A stretch of 64,000 bases of DNA from Falciphora oryzae (lineage: Eukaryota > Ascomycota > Sordariomycetes > Magnaporthales > Magnaporthaceae): assembly GCA_000733355.1 (NCBI GenBank), contig JNVV01000003.1:620001-684000 (forward strand). Direction: 5' to 3'. The position numbers were made by a program, and so were the translations under genes. Position 1 is the first letter of the stretch. Every line of letters begins with the position of its first letter. Below are positions 11,414 to 23,115 of the stretch, piece by piece. The notes beneath the pieces are model-generated. The model was given only the letters and a program-made list of their open reading frames with translations. It had not been told where the DNA came from and ran no database searches.

Positions 11414-13856
11414 TCATGCCTCAGCAGAGGAGACCATGGTGATGCGGCCCTCCAGCCGGGGCGCGATAGCCTGCGTCCACTTGACGGCCAGGTCGTCAAT
11501 GTTGACCTCGTCACACGCGCCCGACTGAACGCCGGCCCTGCGGCACCACTTGGCAAAGAAGCGGCGCATGACGCGCAGCTCCCTGTCCAGCCTCTCGAGC
11601 TCCTCCTGGTCCGGGGTCGGGGACGCGCCGTCGACGACGCGCTCGTCAAAGGGTCCCACGCTGGCCCGCCGCGCGCGCAACTTCTTGGCCGTCCACGCGT
11701 CCCAGCTCGTAGCCACGGCGTCGCGGTCCGCCCGGGGCGCCGGGAGCGTCGGGATCGGGAACTCGGCCTGGCCGCTGTCCCTGGTCGTCTCGAGCGGGCT
11801 CGGGGGGAGGACGGGGTGGTACTTGGTGACGTTGGTCTTGACCTGGCCCCAGTGCCGGTCGAGCGACTCGCTCCAGTTCTTCCAGCGGTCCAGGACTTTG
11901 AGCGACATGAAGTACTGCCTCAGCATCATGGAGATCAGGATGCCGTTCTCCTCGGGGACTATCTCCTCGGCGGTGCCGCCTGCCGACTTGATTAGGAGGC
12001 TCTTGTAGCCATCTTGGAGAAGATGCCGTTGAGTGGTTAGCAAGTTGATGCCATATGCGCTAGCAAGTATAATCGGAGAAAAGGATCGATGAGAAAATAC
12101 CTTTGCCGCGGGCCATATATCCTCGTGTAACAAGAACGTAAACTTTTTCCATGTCGATGGGGTCGCCACCGATGCTTGCAGACACGATGCGAGATCCAGG
12201 TGCCTTGGAAGGGTCGAATGTGAACTTGATGTTGGAGACCTGCGGGAAGCGGCCTGCAGCAGCGATCGTCAGTCATGCGCGACAGGAGAATAAGGGAAAA
12301 TCATTGTTCCGCCAGCATACCCTCCTGAGCAGGATACAACGAGACGCCGCTCTCCAGGGCGTCCCACAGATCCCGGCCGGTCACCCTGATCACGACCACC
12401 GGATCCTCAAACGGAAAGCAATCCGTGATATCTTTTACCCTGATGGGCCCCGGCGGATAGACCTGATCGCCGCGGATCGTACCCGCGGCCATGAGGGCGC
12501 AATCGGCCTGGTGGTGGTGGCGCATGATGTCGCAGACGAAGTTGCCCAGGTTGCTCTCGCGCAGGCGCACCGTCGTGAAACGTGCGTCCAAGGGCGCCGC
12601 CGTGTAGCCCACGGGCTTCTCGAGGCTCTGCTTTAGCTTGGACGTCAGGTCCTCGATCAGCGCGACCGTCTCCTGGTGCGGCGGGACGGCCGAGATGGCG
12701 TCGCGCCGCACGATCTCGAGGTCCCACTTCCCATCAGCGCCGGGCCGCCGCCGGGCCTCGATGTAGGACAGCTGCTTGAAGTCGCTGCCGGAGCGCAGGA
12801 CGTGCGTGCCGTTGATGAGGCTGTGCGCGTAGAAGTGGTCGTGCCCGCCCAGGATCAGGTCGATGTCGCCGCCCAGGTTCTCGGCGAGCTTGTTGTCGTT
12901 TGGCTCGCGCATGTGCGTCAGCGCGACGACGATGTCGGCCCCCTCGGCGCGCAGCTGCGGCACCAGCTCCCGGGCCGTCTCGGTCGCCGACTTGTAGATC
13001 AGGTCCGGCGGCAGCGAGTTGACCGTCTCGAGCCACTCGCGCTCGCCGAGCCCGAGGAGGCCGACCTTGATGCCGTTCGAGGTCGTGATCATGTGCGTGC
13101 GCTTGGCGTTGCCGATGGGCACACCCTCGCCCAGGGCCGGGTCGAGCACGTTGGCCAGCAGCCAGGGGAATTTGCACTTGTTAGCCAGGTAGCGGAATTG
13201 GCGCACACCGAAGTCTAGGTCGTGATTCTGTAGTTGCATCCATTTGTATGAGCCTCAAGTCCGTACAAAAGGGGCGCGAGATCAAAGACGCTGCGAGGCT
13301 GCCCCTGACTAGCATCAAGGGGATCATAGGCAACAGAAGGGAGGAAGAAAGATCCATGGCATGCGCATCACGTAGGACTTCACGCAAGAAGTCGACAGTT
13401 CACCCACCCCTACGCACGAGCAGTCCGTCCCGATTGCGTTCAAAATTGGGACCATGTGACTTCCTACCACGCGTGTTAGCACAGAGCACGCGACGGATCA
13501 CAAGCTGAAGGGGAAACATCGTGAGGACTGCTGGAAAATCAGTGATCCCGAACACAAAAAGACATGCCTTTCGTAATGGAGCTCTCCAGACTCGGGTTGA
13601 AGACATCGCCTGAAAAGAAGGACAGGAGCTCCGGCTGGCCCTGGTATCTCTCGTGTGAACGATATTCATCCACGAGCGTCAGGAAGCGGGCGGCGCCGCC
13701 AACCGGCTCCGCCGACGACGGATCGAGGTGGTAGACATCATTGTAGTGTAGAATGCGGAGGTCGGGGGGCGTCGAGACGTCCTGGCCAGAGGCGTAGGTT
13801 ACGGACTGCGAGTCCTTCTCGACCGTAAGCTTGCTCTTTGACTTTGACGGAGCCAT
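11414..13856 (-). CDS. 5'-nucleotidase/UshA-type metallophosphoesterase
   Basis: Five exons in transcription order (13856-13568, 13463-13408, 13227-12321, 12253-12101, 12012-11414) give 667 residues. The metallophosphatase motifs are in order: HYNDVYH near residue 37-43, GDVFNPS near 83, GNHDLDFG at 115-122 (formed across intron 2) and GGHDHF near 242-247. The C-terminal 5'-nucleotidase domain follows, with ESNLGNFVCD, and a charged extension after it. No signal peptide is visible, so a cytosolic enzyme hydrolysing nucleotide or sugar-nucleotide phosphates is inferred. Intron 1 appears to be GC-AG: exon AAAG, donor GCATGT, branch GCTAAC, acceptor GTGGTAG. This gives TKGSHMVP, matching the family's TKGxHMVP. 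Introns 2-4 use GT-AG. Confidence 0.87.
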
Positions 13857-14739
13857 CTGGCCTGACCCCCTATTTAAAAATTGGCTACCCAGGCAGGGCA
13901 GAGGCTAAGTATGTTATGTGAAACCCTGGGGCAGTGCGAGGTCAGAGATGCCGCAGAATGACGTCTGGGCTTCGTTTGTCGGTGTCCAGGATGGTTTCTA
14001 TTTACTTTGCGGTATATATACTCGGACGAGGCCCCGCCTAACAAACGGCATCCTGACCACTCGAGCTGGTCAATTGAGCGCGAATCATACACTATATCTC
14101 GACCACTCTGCACTGATTACGTCGCGCCAGACCGCGTCAGTGGCCGCCCCTGAACGCACCGAGGGGTTGTCGAGTTGCACCAGACATGCGTGGGCGACAT
14201 GGGCGGGGTAGCTCGCTAGGCAGCTTGCCCGAGGAAGTCGATAGGATCACGTGGCGGAGTATCACAAAGCCCCCTTTTTGCGTGCCTTCTCGAGCTCAAT
14301 CTATATCACTCACACCTCACGCATTGTAGGTGATTCTGGATTTTTCTCGAATAGGCTCTCATCAGCTGTTTGTTCACGGAAAGGCGCGAAGGCAGCGGCG
14401 ACGCCCTTTGCTCAACATGCGTAGGTGGATTGGTGGGGGTTGTGGTGCAGGCACGAATCAGGCCAAGGGAATGGAAGGTCCAACGTGGATAGAGTGGCCT
14501 GGAAACTCTCTAGGATTCGCGCAGTCGCAGGAGTTGTTCACCTTATAAACCTCAAGCCCGCTACCTGCACTGCTCAAGTTTTGCAAAGCAGCCTTTTTGT
14601 AACATTCATCACCTCTTTCCGGGCGTCTCTTTGCCAAAGTTCTTAGCGTCCTCATCAAGACGTGTAGTCCCTGCAACCCACCTTATTTGCGTCATTGCAT
14701 ACACAACCAACCTACATCACCTGTCTAAACAGGCGCAGC
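13857..14739. other. Divergent promoter region
   Basis: About 880 bp between two genes transcribed outward (phosphoesterase to the left, acetyltransferase to the right). A TATATATA stretch near 14014-14021 is the only core-promoter-like element noticed; it could serve either gene. No gene is supported. Confidence 0.45.
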
Positions 14740-15358
14740 ATGGCTACCATCCGTCATGCAAGGAGGGAAGGTATGTCTTATCACTAGGACATCTAAGTCA
14801 CCGATACCAGTAGTGTGTGTCTTCTAACGTGCCTCGTCAGACATTCCCGCCATCCTCGGCCTCATCCGAGAACTGGCAGACTACGAGCACGCCCTTGACA
14901 GCGTCAAGGCGACCGAGGCGACCCTCATCGGCACCATCGCGCTGGCGACGTCAGACGGTCAAAAGTCCGAAGCCGGTCTGCCCAACACCGAGCCCATCTC
15001 CCCGGAGAAGCCGGCCCGGTGTCTCGTCCTTTTCAACGAGCAGGACCAAGTAGCTGGCATGGCCTTGTATTTCTACAACTACAGCACCTGGCGCGCGCGC
15101 CCGGGCATCTACCTCGAGGACCTCTATGTCCGTGAGGCGGAGCGCAAGAAGGGCTTCGGAAGGAGGCTTCTGGTTGAGCTGGCCAAGGAGGCGGTCGCCA
15201 TGAAGGCCGGGCGTCTCGACTGGAGCGTGCTCAAGTGGAACGAGCCGAGCATCCAGTTCTACGAGTCTCCGGTGATCGGAGCGACGATGATGAGTGAATG
15301 GGTCGGGATGCGTGTCGAAGGCGAAGGCTTGGTCAAGCTCGCAGCCTCCTTGGACTGA
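14740..15358 (+). CDS. GNAT acetyltransferase, spermidine/diamine acetyltransferase-like
   Basis: Two exons (14740-14770 and 14841-15358) give 182 residues. The intron has GTATGT, a TCTAACG branch and a CAG acceptor, and falls after only ten codons. The fold signature is clear: IRHARREDIPAI at the start, YLEDLYVREAERKKGFGRRLL as the acetyl-CoA-binding segment (R/K-x-x-G-x-G/A), then WNEPSIQFYES, typical of SSAT-like enzymes. By family it would transfer acetyl from acetyl-CoA to polyamines or related amines in the cytosol. The substrate is not proven by sequence, and thialysine acetyltransferases are close relatives. Length matches the family (about 170-190). Confidence 0.85.
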
Positions 15359-15560
15359 ATGTGTCTCGTTAGGTGTGGAGGTATCGGGGTGACGGGTTGG
15401 AAAAATCCTAAGGGTGGGTATCATTTCGGTGTACAACCCGCGAAGAAAGGTCAAAACAAAACGGTAAACGACGGAGAGAAGAGGGAATAGAAAGGGTCTC
15501 CAGCACCTGTGCCATGATTCGCCGGCGTAAATGAGTATAGAGATGAAATTGTGTATAAGC

Positions 15561-16715
15561 TCACGCCGGCTTAGTCGGGACACCCTTGTGATCGGTGCCT
15601 TGGAATATCAGGGCATGAGAAGGTGATATCTGTCTCTTGGCTGGGGGCTCTCCGTAGCGCAAGGTCCATTTGTCCGGCGATTGCGGATTTGTCTCCATCA
15701 GGGGTGACTCCTGCCACACCTGGAGGTAGAGGCGCTTCATGGCACGGGCACTGAGCCCGCGACCGCCTTGCGCATACGATACAGTTTTGGTGCCGTCGGC
15801 GTAACCGAACTCATCGTTTTGCTGCGGGATTCCGGTGAGAAGAACTTGCTTGCGCGACGACTTTCGGTCCACCCACATTGTGGGCTTGAGCAGGTAGGCC
15901 TCCATATCCCAGGCCTGGCTCGCCAACCGCTGCTTGTCGCTCTCCGCCCCCTGGCTCTGAGCCACAGGCCGCCTGGGAACGATATTCCAGCCTGACTCTA
16001 TAGTGCCCGTGGCAAGGGCCTTGAGGAGGTCCCATTCAGTTTGGGGCAAGGGAGGCAACGCCCTTTCGCCCATCTGAGCCCACCACTTCTTCATTTTGGT
16101 CCTGGCCGGCTTTGCCGGGAATGGTCGACCCCATATATTTTTCTCCGGCACCCTCACTCGTGGGTCCAGCTTGGTTGCGCGGATATCGTACGGCCGTTTG
16201 GTGATCCCGGGCGCCTGAGCCTGGTACCTCAACAGCCGCAGGAGTTTCTGCGTGTCCCACTTGTCCAGCCAATCCGGCGCAGGCAGGGCACCGTACCCTT
16301 TGCCCCCCGGATTCTGCCCGGGAGCAGGGGAAGGGCTGGCAGTCGGCGTATGGCGGTCGCGGACGAAGGCATCAAAGGCACCCCCATCTTCAGGAGGTTC
16401 GGCTTCGCGGGGCTTGAGCTGGAGGAATTCGGAGAGCAATTGGCGCCTGCGGAAGCCACGCCGCCCAAAGGCGAGACCAGCTAGGTGAAGCAGACGGTCG
16501 GTGTCGCCAGAGACGGCTGCGCGCACCATGCGCAGCTTGCTTTCGGCTTTTCGGAGTCGTGGGCCGGGGTTCTCGTCTTTGCGGTGACGGCGGAACATGA
16601 GCTTGATTCTATCGGTCAAGCATGGCTGGATCACCAGTGGCAGGTAGCCGACTTCGCGGAGGAGGTGGCGGTAGAGGTGTAAGGGCGTCGTCGGGCCAGG
16701 GAGTTGGAGCGGCAT
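15561..16715 (-). CDS. LYR-motif protein (Cup1-like/LYRM family)
   Basis: Single-exon frame of 384 residues. An LYR motif (HLYRHLLREVGYLP) lies at about residues 13-26, followed by a basic helical segment (IKLMFRRHR) as in Complex1_LYR proteins. Such proteins act in mitochondria as adaptors for Fe-S cluster delivery or respiratory-complex assembly; this role is inferred. The remaining 280 residues are rich in Pro, Lys and Trp and resemble the long fungal Cup1-like LYR proteins rather than the short LYRM proteins of about 100 residues. It converges with the acetyltransferase gene, with about 200 bp between the stop codons. It is divergent from the APSES gene. Confidence 0.72.
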   Translation of the reverse strand: MPLQLPGPTTPLHLYRHLLREVGYLPLVIQPCLTDRIKLMFRRHRKDENPGPRLRKAESKLRMVRAAVSGDTDRLLHLAGLAFGRRGFRRRQLLSEFLQLKPREAEPPEDGGAFDAFVRDRHTPTASPSPAPGQNPGGKGYGALPAPDWLDKWDTQKLLRLLRYQAQAPGITKRPYDIRATKLDPRVRVPEKNIWGRPFPAKPARTKMKKWWAQMGERALPPLPQTEWDLLKALATGTIESGWNIVPRRPVAQSQGAESDKQRLASQAWDMEAYLLKPTMWVDRKSSRKQVLLTGIPQQNDEFGYADGTKTVSYAQGGRGLSARAMKRLYLQVWQESPLMETNPQSPDKWTLRYGEPPAKRQISPSHALIFQGTDHKGVPTKPA

Positions 16716-17682
16716 GGTGCACAGAGGGTGGCCGATCCGTGCCTCCGTGCCCGGGAACGGCCCAAGGCGGGGTAGGGGAAGAGGCCGGGGTAGGTCGGAG
16801 AGCCTCAGCTACGAATGCTCAAGCCCATTACAAGAATGGGCGCTGAACACGAACGAGGTTGGTTTATGCCGGCATGAAACGGAAGAAGGTTTGCACGGGG
16901 CAGGGACGTGAAGGTCGCGGGGGAACAATTCCGTCAACGGAGCTCGGGAAGGGTGCCTATTCGCCAGGGCGCACAACATATGTCGTAACGGTCGAGTGAA
17001 AGCTGGAAGGGGAAAAGAAAAAAATCGAGTTGCCGCGGCCGACGGCCCGTGCATGGACGAATTACGAACAGTCATGGCCCAGCCAGGGTCATGATCAATT
17101 CGCTCAGCAGTTCGGGCCGCTTCTTTCCTCCCTCTCTTTTCTTCCCTCCCTTCGAGGTCCCCTCCTACTGGCCCTTCTGGTCGTTTATTCCGTCACCGTG
17201 ATCCAATCCCGTCTTCCTTCCCCTCTTCCCGTACCTCCAATGGCATTGGCCCTTTGCGTGGAGTTGGCCCAAGCTCTGGGTTGGTTGTGGATTGAACCGG
17301 TCGCTGTGGCCCAGTGGAATCAGCAGCTGATTGCCGAGCCAAAACCATCAATGATGAGCGTTGCACGGGCTTCTGGGGCCACACACGGTCACGCGTCCCC
17401 GCTGGGCCCAGTCACGAAACAGACACGTCCGGCACGCATCGACTTTTAATTGATTTGGCTCCGCACCCGCCCTTTTTGCCAACCCTGCCCTGCAGCGCGC
17501 GCCCAAGACACAGATCTTGTCGGCGGCATGTCCAGCCAGCCCGACACTTGCTCTTCTTGCTGCTCCAACCTGCCGTGCTCCGTCTTCAAGTGCGATTAGT
17601 CCAAGAAGGCCACTCGCCGTATCCGGCTTAGCTTGCTCTAGCCGCCGAGACTCGGCGCACTACTCTTTTGTGCCCGTCGCTG
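16716..17682. other. Divergent intergenic region, LYR gene and APSES gene
   Basis: About 970 bp shared upstream region. It includes a C/T-rich stretch near 17110-17180 typical of fungal leaders, and one MCB hexamer listed separately. No gene is supported. Confidence 0.45.
17391..17396. promoter_or_regulatory. MCB-type hexamer upstream of the APSES gene
   Basis: The palindrome ACGCGT lies about 290 bp upstream of the APSES gene start. It is the known binding site of Mbp1-type APSES factors, so autoregulation is possible. The hexamer also occurs elsewhere in the window (near 6967, 11692, 13468, 36317), so chance occurrence is quite possible. Confidence 0.25.
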
Positions 17683-20600
17683 ATGGCTTCGACGACCGTG
17701 ACCACTGCCGCATCACCCCTGCCCCCATCGCACCCCGGCAATCTCCATCCGCATCCACCGCATCCACACCGCGCGTCTTTTTCCGCTGGCCCCAATCCCG
17801 GCCTCGCCCCGACCCCGACTCCTCCGCTCCAGCAGCGCCAGTCCAGCGTCTTCTCCCTGCCGTCGACGGCCTCGTTCGACCAGCCGAAAAATGACATGCT
17901 AGCCTCCAATTCCCAAACCAGTTCGGGTTCCCAGCTGCCGACTCAGCTGCCGCCCGCGTCATCCCAGCAGTCCTTCACCATGAGCCAGTCGCAGTCGCAG
18001 TCGCAGTCGCAGCCACAGTCACAAGCGCAACAGCAAACCAGCCTGGCCGCCTCATCCTTCCGTCACTTCTCGGACCAACCCGCCAAAAGAAACGATGATC
18101 TCCCAAAGATATATACGGTACGCTCTCATGGTTTGGGTCCCGATTGGCCTCTGGTCATGGCGCCATGCCTGTCCTCTCTCGATGCCTTTCCTTCGAAAAT
18201 TTTGTCCGAGGAATCCCACAATTGACCTGACTTTCTTCATCTCTTCCGTAGGCCGTCTATTCCGGCGTCGATGTATACGAGATGGAGGTCAACGATGTCG
18301 CCGTCATGAGGAGGAGAAACGACTCGTGGCTCAATGCGACACAGATTCTCAAGGTTGCCGGTGTCGACAAGGGGAAACGCACCAAGATCCTCGAGAAGGA
18401 GATCCAGACGGGCGAACATGAGAAGGTTCAAGGCGGCTACGGAAAGTACCAAGGCACATGGATCAGGTTCGAGAAGGCCGTCGAGGTCTGCTGCCAGTAT
18501 GGAGTCGAGGATCTTTTGCGCCCTCTGCTCACCTACGACATGGGGCAGGACGGTGGTGTGGCTGGTCGTGGTGACCTCAACACGCCGACCAAGGAGCAAG
18601 CCATGGCCGCCCAGCGTAAGAGACTGTATAATGCCGGCGCTGATAGGAACGGCAACGGCGGCGGCACCTTTTTCAAGAACATTTCAGCAACAGCTCACAG
18701 CGCAGTCGCTGCGATCAGCAAAGCAAGATTCGACTCGCCTGGCCCGCGCAACCGAAATGGTCTGGCACGAGCGCCGAGCTTCAACCGCCAGTCGTCGATG
18801 CAAAGCATTGATGACTTTCCAGCCAACTCCCAGGGTAGCAACTACCAAGACAGCTTCCCCGCTCAGGACGCCAGCATGTCCTTCTCAGCCGGCAGCGGCC
18901 CGCAACCAGTCAATGGCAGCGGCACCGAGCCGCCACGGAAACGCCAGCGGGTCGATATGACACCAGCGACGAGCTTCGGCCAGCTGCCCAACAGCCAGAT
19001 GTCGGTGTATGCCGAGACATTCCCTGGGTCTCCAACGGAGCCAAACGATTCCTTTGTCTACAACCAGCACGCCGATGCAGCCAACAGGACGGCCGACCAA
19101 CACGACTCGTACACGCCACTTCCACCACTCCCATACGAGGGATCTCCCGAGGCGGAGAACAAACGGAGCATGCTGATGAGCCTGTTTATGGAAGACGGCT
19201 CTGACCAGTCGCGGCAGGAGCTTCTGAGGTCTATGAGCCCTCGTGACCTCGACATGCCCATCGATCCTCAGAGCCATACAGCCCTGCACTGGGCCGCAAC
19301 ACTGTCACGGATGGCGCTGCTCCGGGCGCTCGCGGCCTCCGGCGCGAACCCTTTCCGTGTAAACGCCTCCGGGGAGACAGCCCTCATGCGAGCCTGTATC
19401 GTCACCAACTCACACGACCACAACACAATGCCCGAGCTGCTCGATATTCTCGGAGGGACAATTGAGGTGCAGGACAACAAGGGCCGCACCGTGCTGCACC
19501 ACATTGCTCTCACCAGCGCTGTCAAGGGCCGCAGCGCCGCAAGCAGGTACTACTTGCAGTGTTTGCTGGAATGGGTTGTCAGACAGGGCGCAAGCACTCA
19601 GGGCCAGGGCGCTGGCAGTCAACCAAGCAGCCAAAACGGGCAGGTGAACGGTGGCAATAATCCACCATCATCGCAGGCGCAACAGAATCCAACCAGGCTT
19701 GGCCTGGCGCGTTTTATGAGCGAGATGTTGAACGCGCAAGATAACGCCGGTGACACAGCTCTCAACATCGCCGCGCGCATCGGTAACCGGAGTATCATAT
19801 CGCAGCTCTTGGAAGTGTGCGCGAGTCCGAATGTCGCCAACCGCGCGGGATTGAGGCCATTAGACTTCGGTATTGGTCTCGATTCGGCGGGCGACGCTGT
19901 GAATGGAGAATCGGGGGACGTGGAAAAGACCGACATCCCTGGCAGCAGCCAGAAGAGTCGGGAGAGCAGCGATGACATTGTCACGTGTATGTTTGCACCC
20001 CTTTTACCCAGCCGTCTATATCCTGTTCCCCCATGCTGACGTTCCTCATAGCCATCACCCACCTCCTTACCGAGACTTCGACGAGTTTCCAGCTGGAGAT
20101 GAAAACGAAACAGATGTCTCTCGACGACCTACACAGCACACTTCGTTCGACAACCGCACAACTCACTGAGGCGCGCAAGCGGTTAGAGGGTCTACAGGCC
20201 AAGTTGAAGCAGCAGCAGTTGGCACGTCAGAAAGTGACGAATCTGAACCGGGCGCACGACCAGGAGCAGTATCGGCTCATGCAACTTCAGCAGACCCACG
20301 GCCGCCGAGACATGTCGGCGTCTAATGGCTGGGAGGCCGAGTCTAACACACTCCTGGCGGCCATCAACGCAACAGCAACCGGCGAGGACGGGGCGAATGG
20401 TGACGCTTCAGAGTCGCACCTCCCATCGGCGTCGTTGCTGAGAGCGCGCGTCAACGCGGTACGGTCGCAAACTAAGGACACGAAACAGGCTGTCGCAGCG
20501 CTGAAGGGGAGAAGCAGAGAAGTAGAGCAAAAATACCGACACCTGGTCGCACTGGCATCAAAATGTGACGACAGCGAGGTGGATCCTCACCTCGACGGGC

Positions 20601-20692
20601 TGATGCGAGCCGTCGAGAGCGAGAAGGGAGAGCTAGAGATCGGCCGTGTCAGGAGATTCCTTGGCGGTGTTGAAGGAGTTGTTGTCAGCTGA
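17683..20692 (+). CDS. APSES-ankyrin transcription factor, Mbp1/Swi6/Swi4 family
   Basis: Three exons (17683-18117, 18252-19986, 20052-20692) give 936 residues. A Ser/Pro/Gln-rich N-terminus with an SQ-repeat tract (about residues 100-118) precedes the APSES/KilA-N DNA-binding domain at about 146-235, with VYEMEVNDVAVMRRRNDSWL, KRTKILEKE and GGYGKYQGTW. Ankyrin repeats lie near 485-570 (TALHWAATLSR, GRTVLHHIAL) and near 640-690 (GDTALNIAARIGN). The C-terminus is a predicted coiled coil from about 724. This architecture is that of the MBF/SBF subunits that drive G1/S genes in the nucleus. Which paralogue it is cannot be settled here. The intron-2 donor GTATGT is preceded by ACGT, joining VT to SITHLLTE. 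Confidence 0.92.
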
Positions 20693-21101
20693 GCATTGGG
20701 AATTTTCAGATGTGGCTTTAAGCTGCTGGTTTTCGTGAAGTTGTCGGGTGGGAATATTGGGCGATCGGCGAGGACATCGCGGTCCATGCAGTCGTTGGGG
20801 ATTAGCTGGTCATTCTGGACCTCGGAAATCCTGCCCTTTCGGTTTATACGGTTCTTTTGTCCGGTCGGATACATATGGGCACAGCATGGTTTGTATGCAT
20901 TTCTACACTGCACTGGTCCATTTGGATAGGTGGTAATCACGACACGCATACTGGTTCAGTGGTACTATCTTGTGGCAACGGCTTCGCTGCTCGTTGGCCC
21001 TGTTTTTTCCACCGAGGTCTCCTGCAAACGTTTCTGGTATAGGTCCAGTCTTTGACTGGGAAACTGCAGGAGACCACGCCAACTGATGGCATCTCGGAGC
21101 A
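20693..21101. other. Convergent intergenic spacer
   Basis: About 410 bp between the 3' ends of the APSES gene (+) and MET8 (-). T- and G-rich tracts suggest 3' untranslated sequence. Nothing else was seen. Confidence 0.5.
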
Positions 21102-21987
21102 TCATGTCTGAAGCTTGGACTGGATATCCTCGGCGACACCATTGGCGGGGTCAGGCGCCGTCTGGGAAGCACCCGGCTGGACCGCCTCATCCCTCATCGA
21201 GCGCAGTTCATCCAGTGTGGGCACGGCGCCGGCGGCGTAAAAGGCCAAGAGGTTCTCCATGTCCTCCTCTGTCAGGCCGCACAGGTCCTCGAACGAGAAG
21301 GCGTCGCTGACCTTGATCATCCAGCGCATCCTCTTGGGCCCCTCCTCGACATCTGGCGCGATCCTCCTCAGACGCGCCCTGAGCTGCCCAATGCTCTCAA
21401 TGGCGCGTCCCGCGTTGGGCGGCAGCCCCGCGGCAATGTGCCTGCGGATCTGGTTCGCCAGCCTGGGCCCTTTGCCGTTGGTGCTGACCATGACCTGCAA
21501 GGGGCCGTCGCGGTGGACGCTTCCAAAGTAGAAGTCGCACTCTGGCGGCACGTCGGCGATGTTTGCGGGGATGCGGCGGTCCCTGCACAGCCGCCATATC
21601 TCGGACGAGGCGGCCGGGTCGTCGATGGCGACCAGGACCATGGCGATCTCGGGGTCGTCGAGGTCGCGTGGCTCAAAGGCGCGGTCGACGTGGGCGACCT
21701 GCCCGCGCGCGATGCGGTGCGCCACCTCGGGGTTCAGGCCGTTGGAGGAGGGGCTGATGACGGTGACGAGGGCGTCGGCGTTGAGGAGGTGGAGGATGCG
21801 GCCGGCTGCGACCTGAAAATGCGCACCTCATATAGTCAGTTGCCTGCAATCGTCGTCAGGGGGTTGGCCTTTGAAGCCATACCTCTCCGCCGCCGACGAC
21901 GAGCGCCTTCTTGCCCCTAATCTGCCATGCCAGAATCAGACTGCCGCCGCCCTGAACCTCAGGGAACTCGCTGGGCTTCTCGCTCAT
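21102..21987 (-). CDS. MET8: Siroheme synthase Met8 (precorrin-2 dehydrogenase/ferrochelatase)
   Basis: Two exons (21987-21883 and 21812-21102) give 271 residues, close to the about 270 of yeast Met8. The N-terminal NAD-binding loop GKKALVVGGGEVAAGRI is formed across the intron. Further landmarks are ADVPPECDFYFGS, where the Asp after ANI is the proposed catalytic residue by family knowledge, and VMVSTNGKGPRLANQIRRHI, which is typical of CysG/Met8 proteins. The enzyme oxidises precorrin-2 to sirohydrochlorin and inserts iron to make siroheme, the cofactor of sulfite and nitrite reductases, in the cytosol. The intron (GTATGG to TTTTCAG) is 70 nt. It converges with the APSES gene. Confidence 0.92.
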
Positions 21988-23115
21988 CGTGGCGCCGTCT
22001 TCTCCAGTCTACGAGTGTTTGAGCAGAGGAGCCATTGGCGGGGGCTGACAAAGATCCAAGAGGGTTTTTTTTTTTTTTTTTGGCTTGTCCTTCCAAACGG
22101 ATGTTCCGGCAGCTCCCCGCGGAAATCGGGATCCCCGTTGACCGCGGCCATTGAAGAATGACGCGGCGATCGGAAATGTGAACAACCCGTTTCGGTGGGG
22201 GTCACTTGCATCTGAACCTGCAGCCCCCCGCCAAGCCTGACAGCGCTCTGTCGTGATTTCTGCAGGGCGGCGCAATCGGTGGAGCTTCTAACCGTATACA
22301 GATAGATGTGTTTTGTTCTTGAGACGTAGTATTTCGGGAAACCGGGCCCTTGTGGTATGACATTTGTTGTTGGCGAGCAGTGCACGAAGAACATCACAGT
22401 GGCTGTTGACGTTTGGTTTAGTTGATTCTGACCTTATGTTACGCGAAGAATTTGACACATTCTTGATCGAGAAGAGGAACAATAATGTTAAAGATGCGAA
22501 GAATGTATCCATTTCTGAATCTTTACCAGAGTATCAAATTGGTATGTTTGCCCAGTTGTCACCTCCGTGATCTGCTGGCTGAGCCATATCCTCGATTTCA
22601 CTCTCTCACTTCACTTTCCAAGGGACAACCCGACCATGCGGACCCGCGCGGCCAGTGGGGCATTTCCAGGGACACTCAAGCCAATCAACTGTCACGGATG
22701 GATCCAGCCCAGGCCTCAACTCCGCCGACATGGATGTTGGAGGCAGGAACGATTGAAGGAGCACAAGCCATGATCCAAGCTCCCAGGCGCCAGAGGTAAC
22801 CGACAAACCGACCCGACCGGAGAAGGCGCGAACAAGACGGCAAACTTCACACGCTCCACCGACTCGGGCCCCATCTGCACTCGAGTCCATCAATCGATCC
22901 GCTGGCCAACAGAGGGCAGAGTCGCCTCCGCCTCGACCATTCCGCCCGAACAGCCCGACCGATCGATCTTGCTGACCTCCAGCCGACCCCGCCCCATTCG
23001 CCAAGCATTCCCGCCGACGTTACCTCCGGCGCCGCCTGCCGGCCCGGGGAGACACCGCCAGCTCGGCGGTTTGCGCCCCAGCCGCCAGCATCGCCTGCCC
23101 TCCTCATAGCGGTCG
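21988..23115. other. Divergent promoter region, MET8 and PEP7
   Basis: About 1.1 kb. A 17-nt T run lies at 22065-22081, roughly 80 bp upstream of the MET8 start. No open frame is convincing and no repeat other than the T run was seen. Confidence 0.5.

Noticed and set aside
12676..13218. 180-codon open frame (+) antisense to the phosphoesterase
   Set aside because: Shadow frame; the minus-strand exon carries the metallophosphatase motifs.
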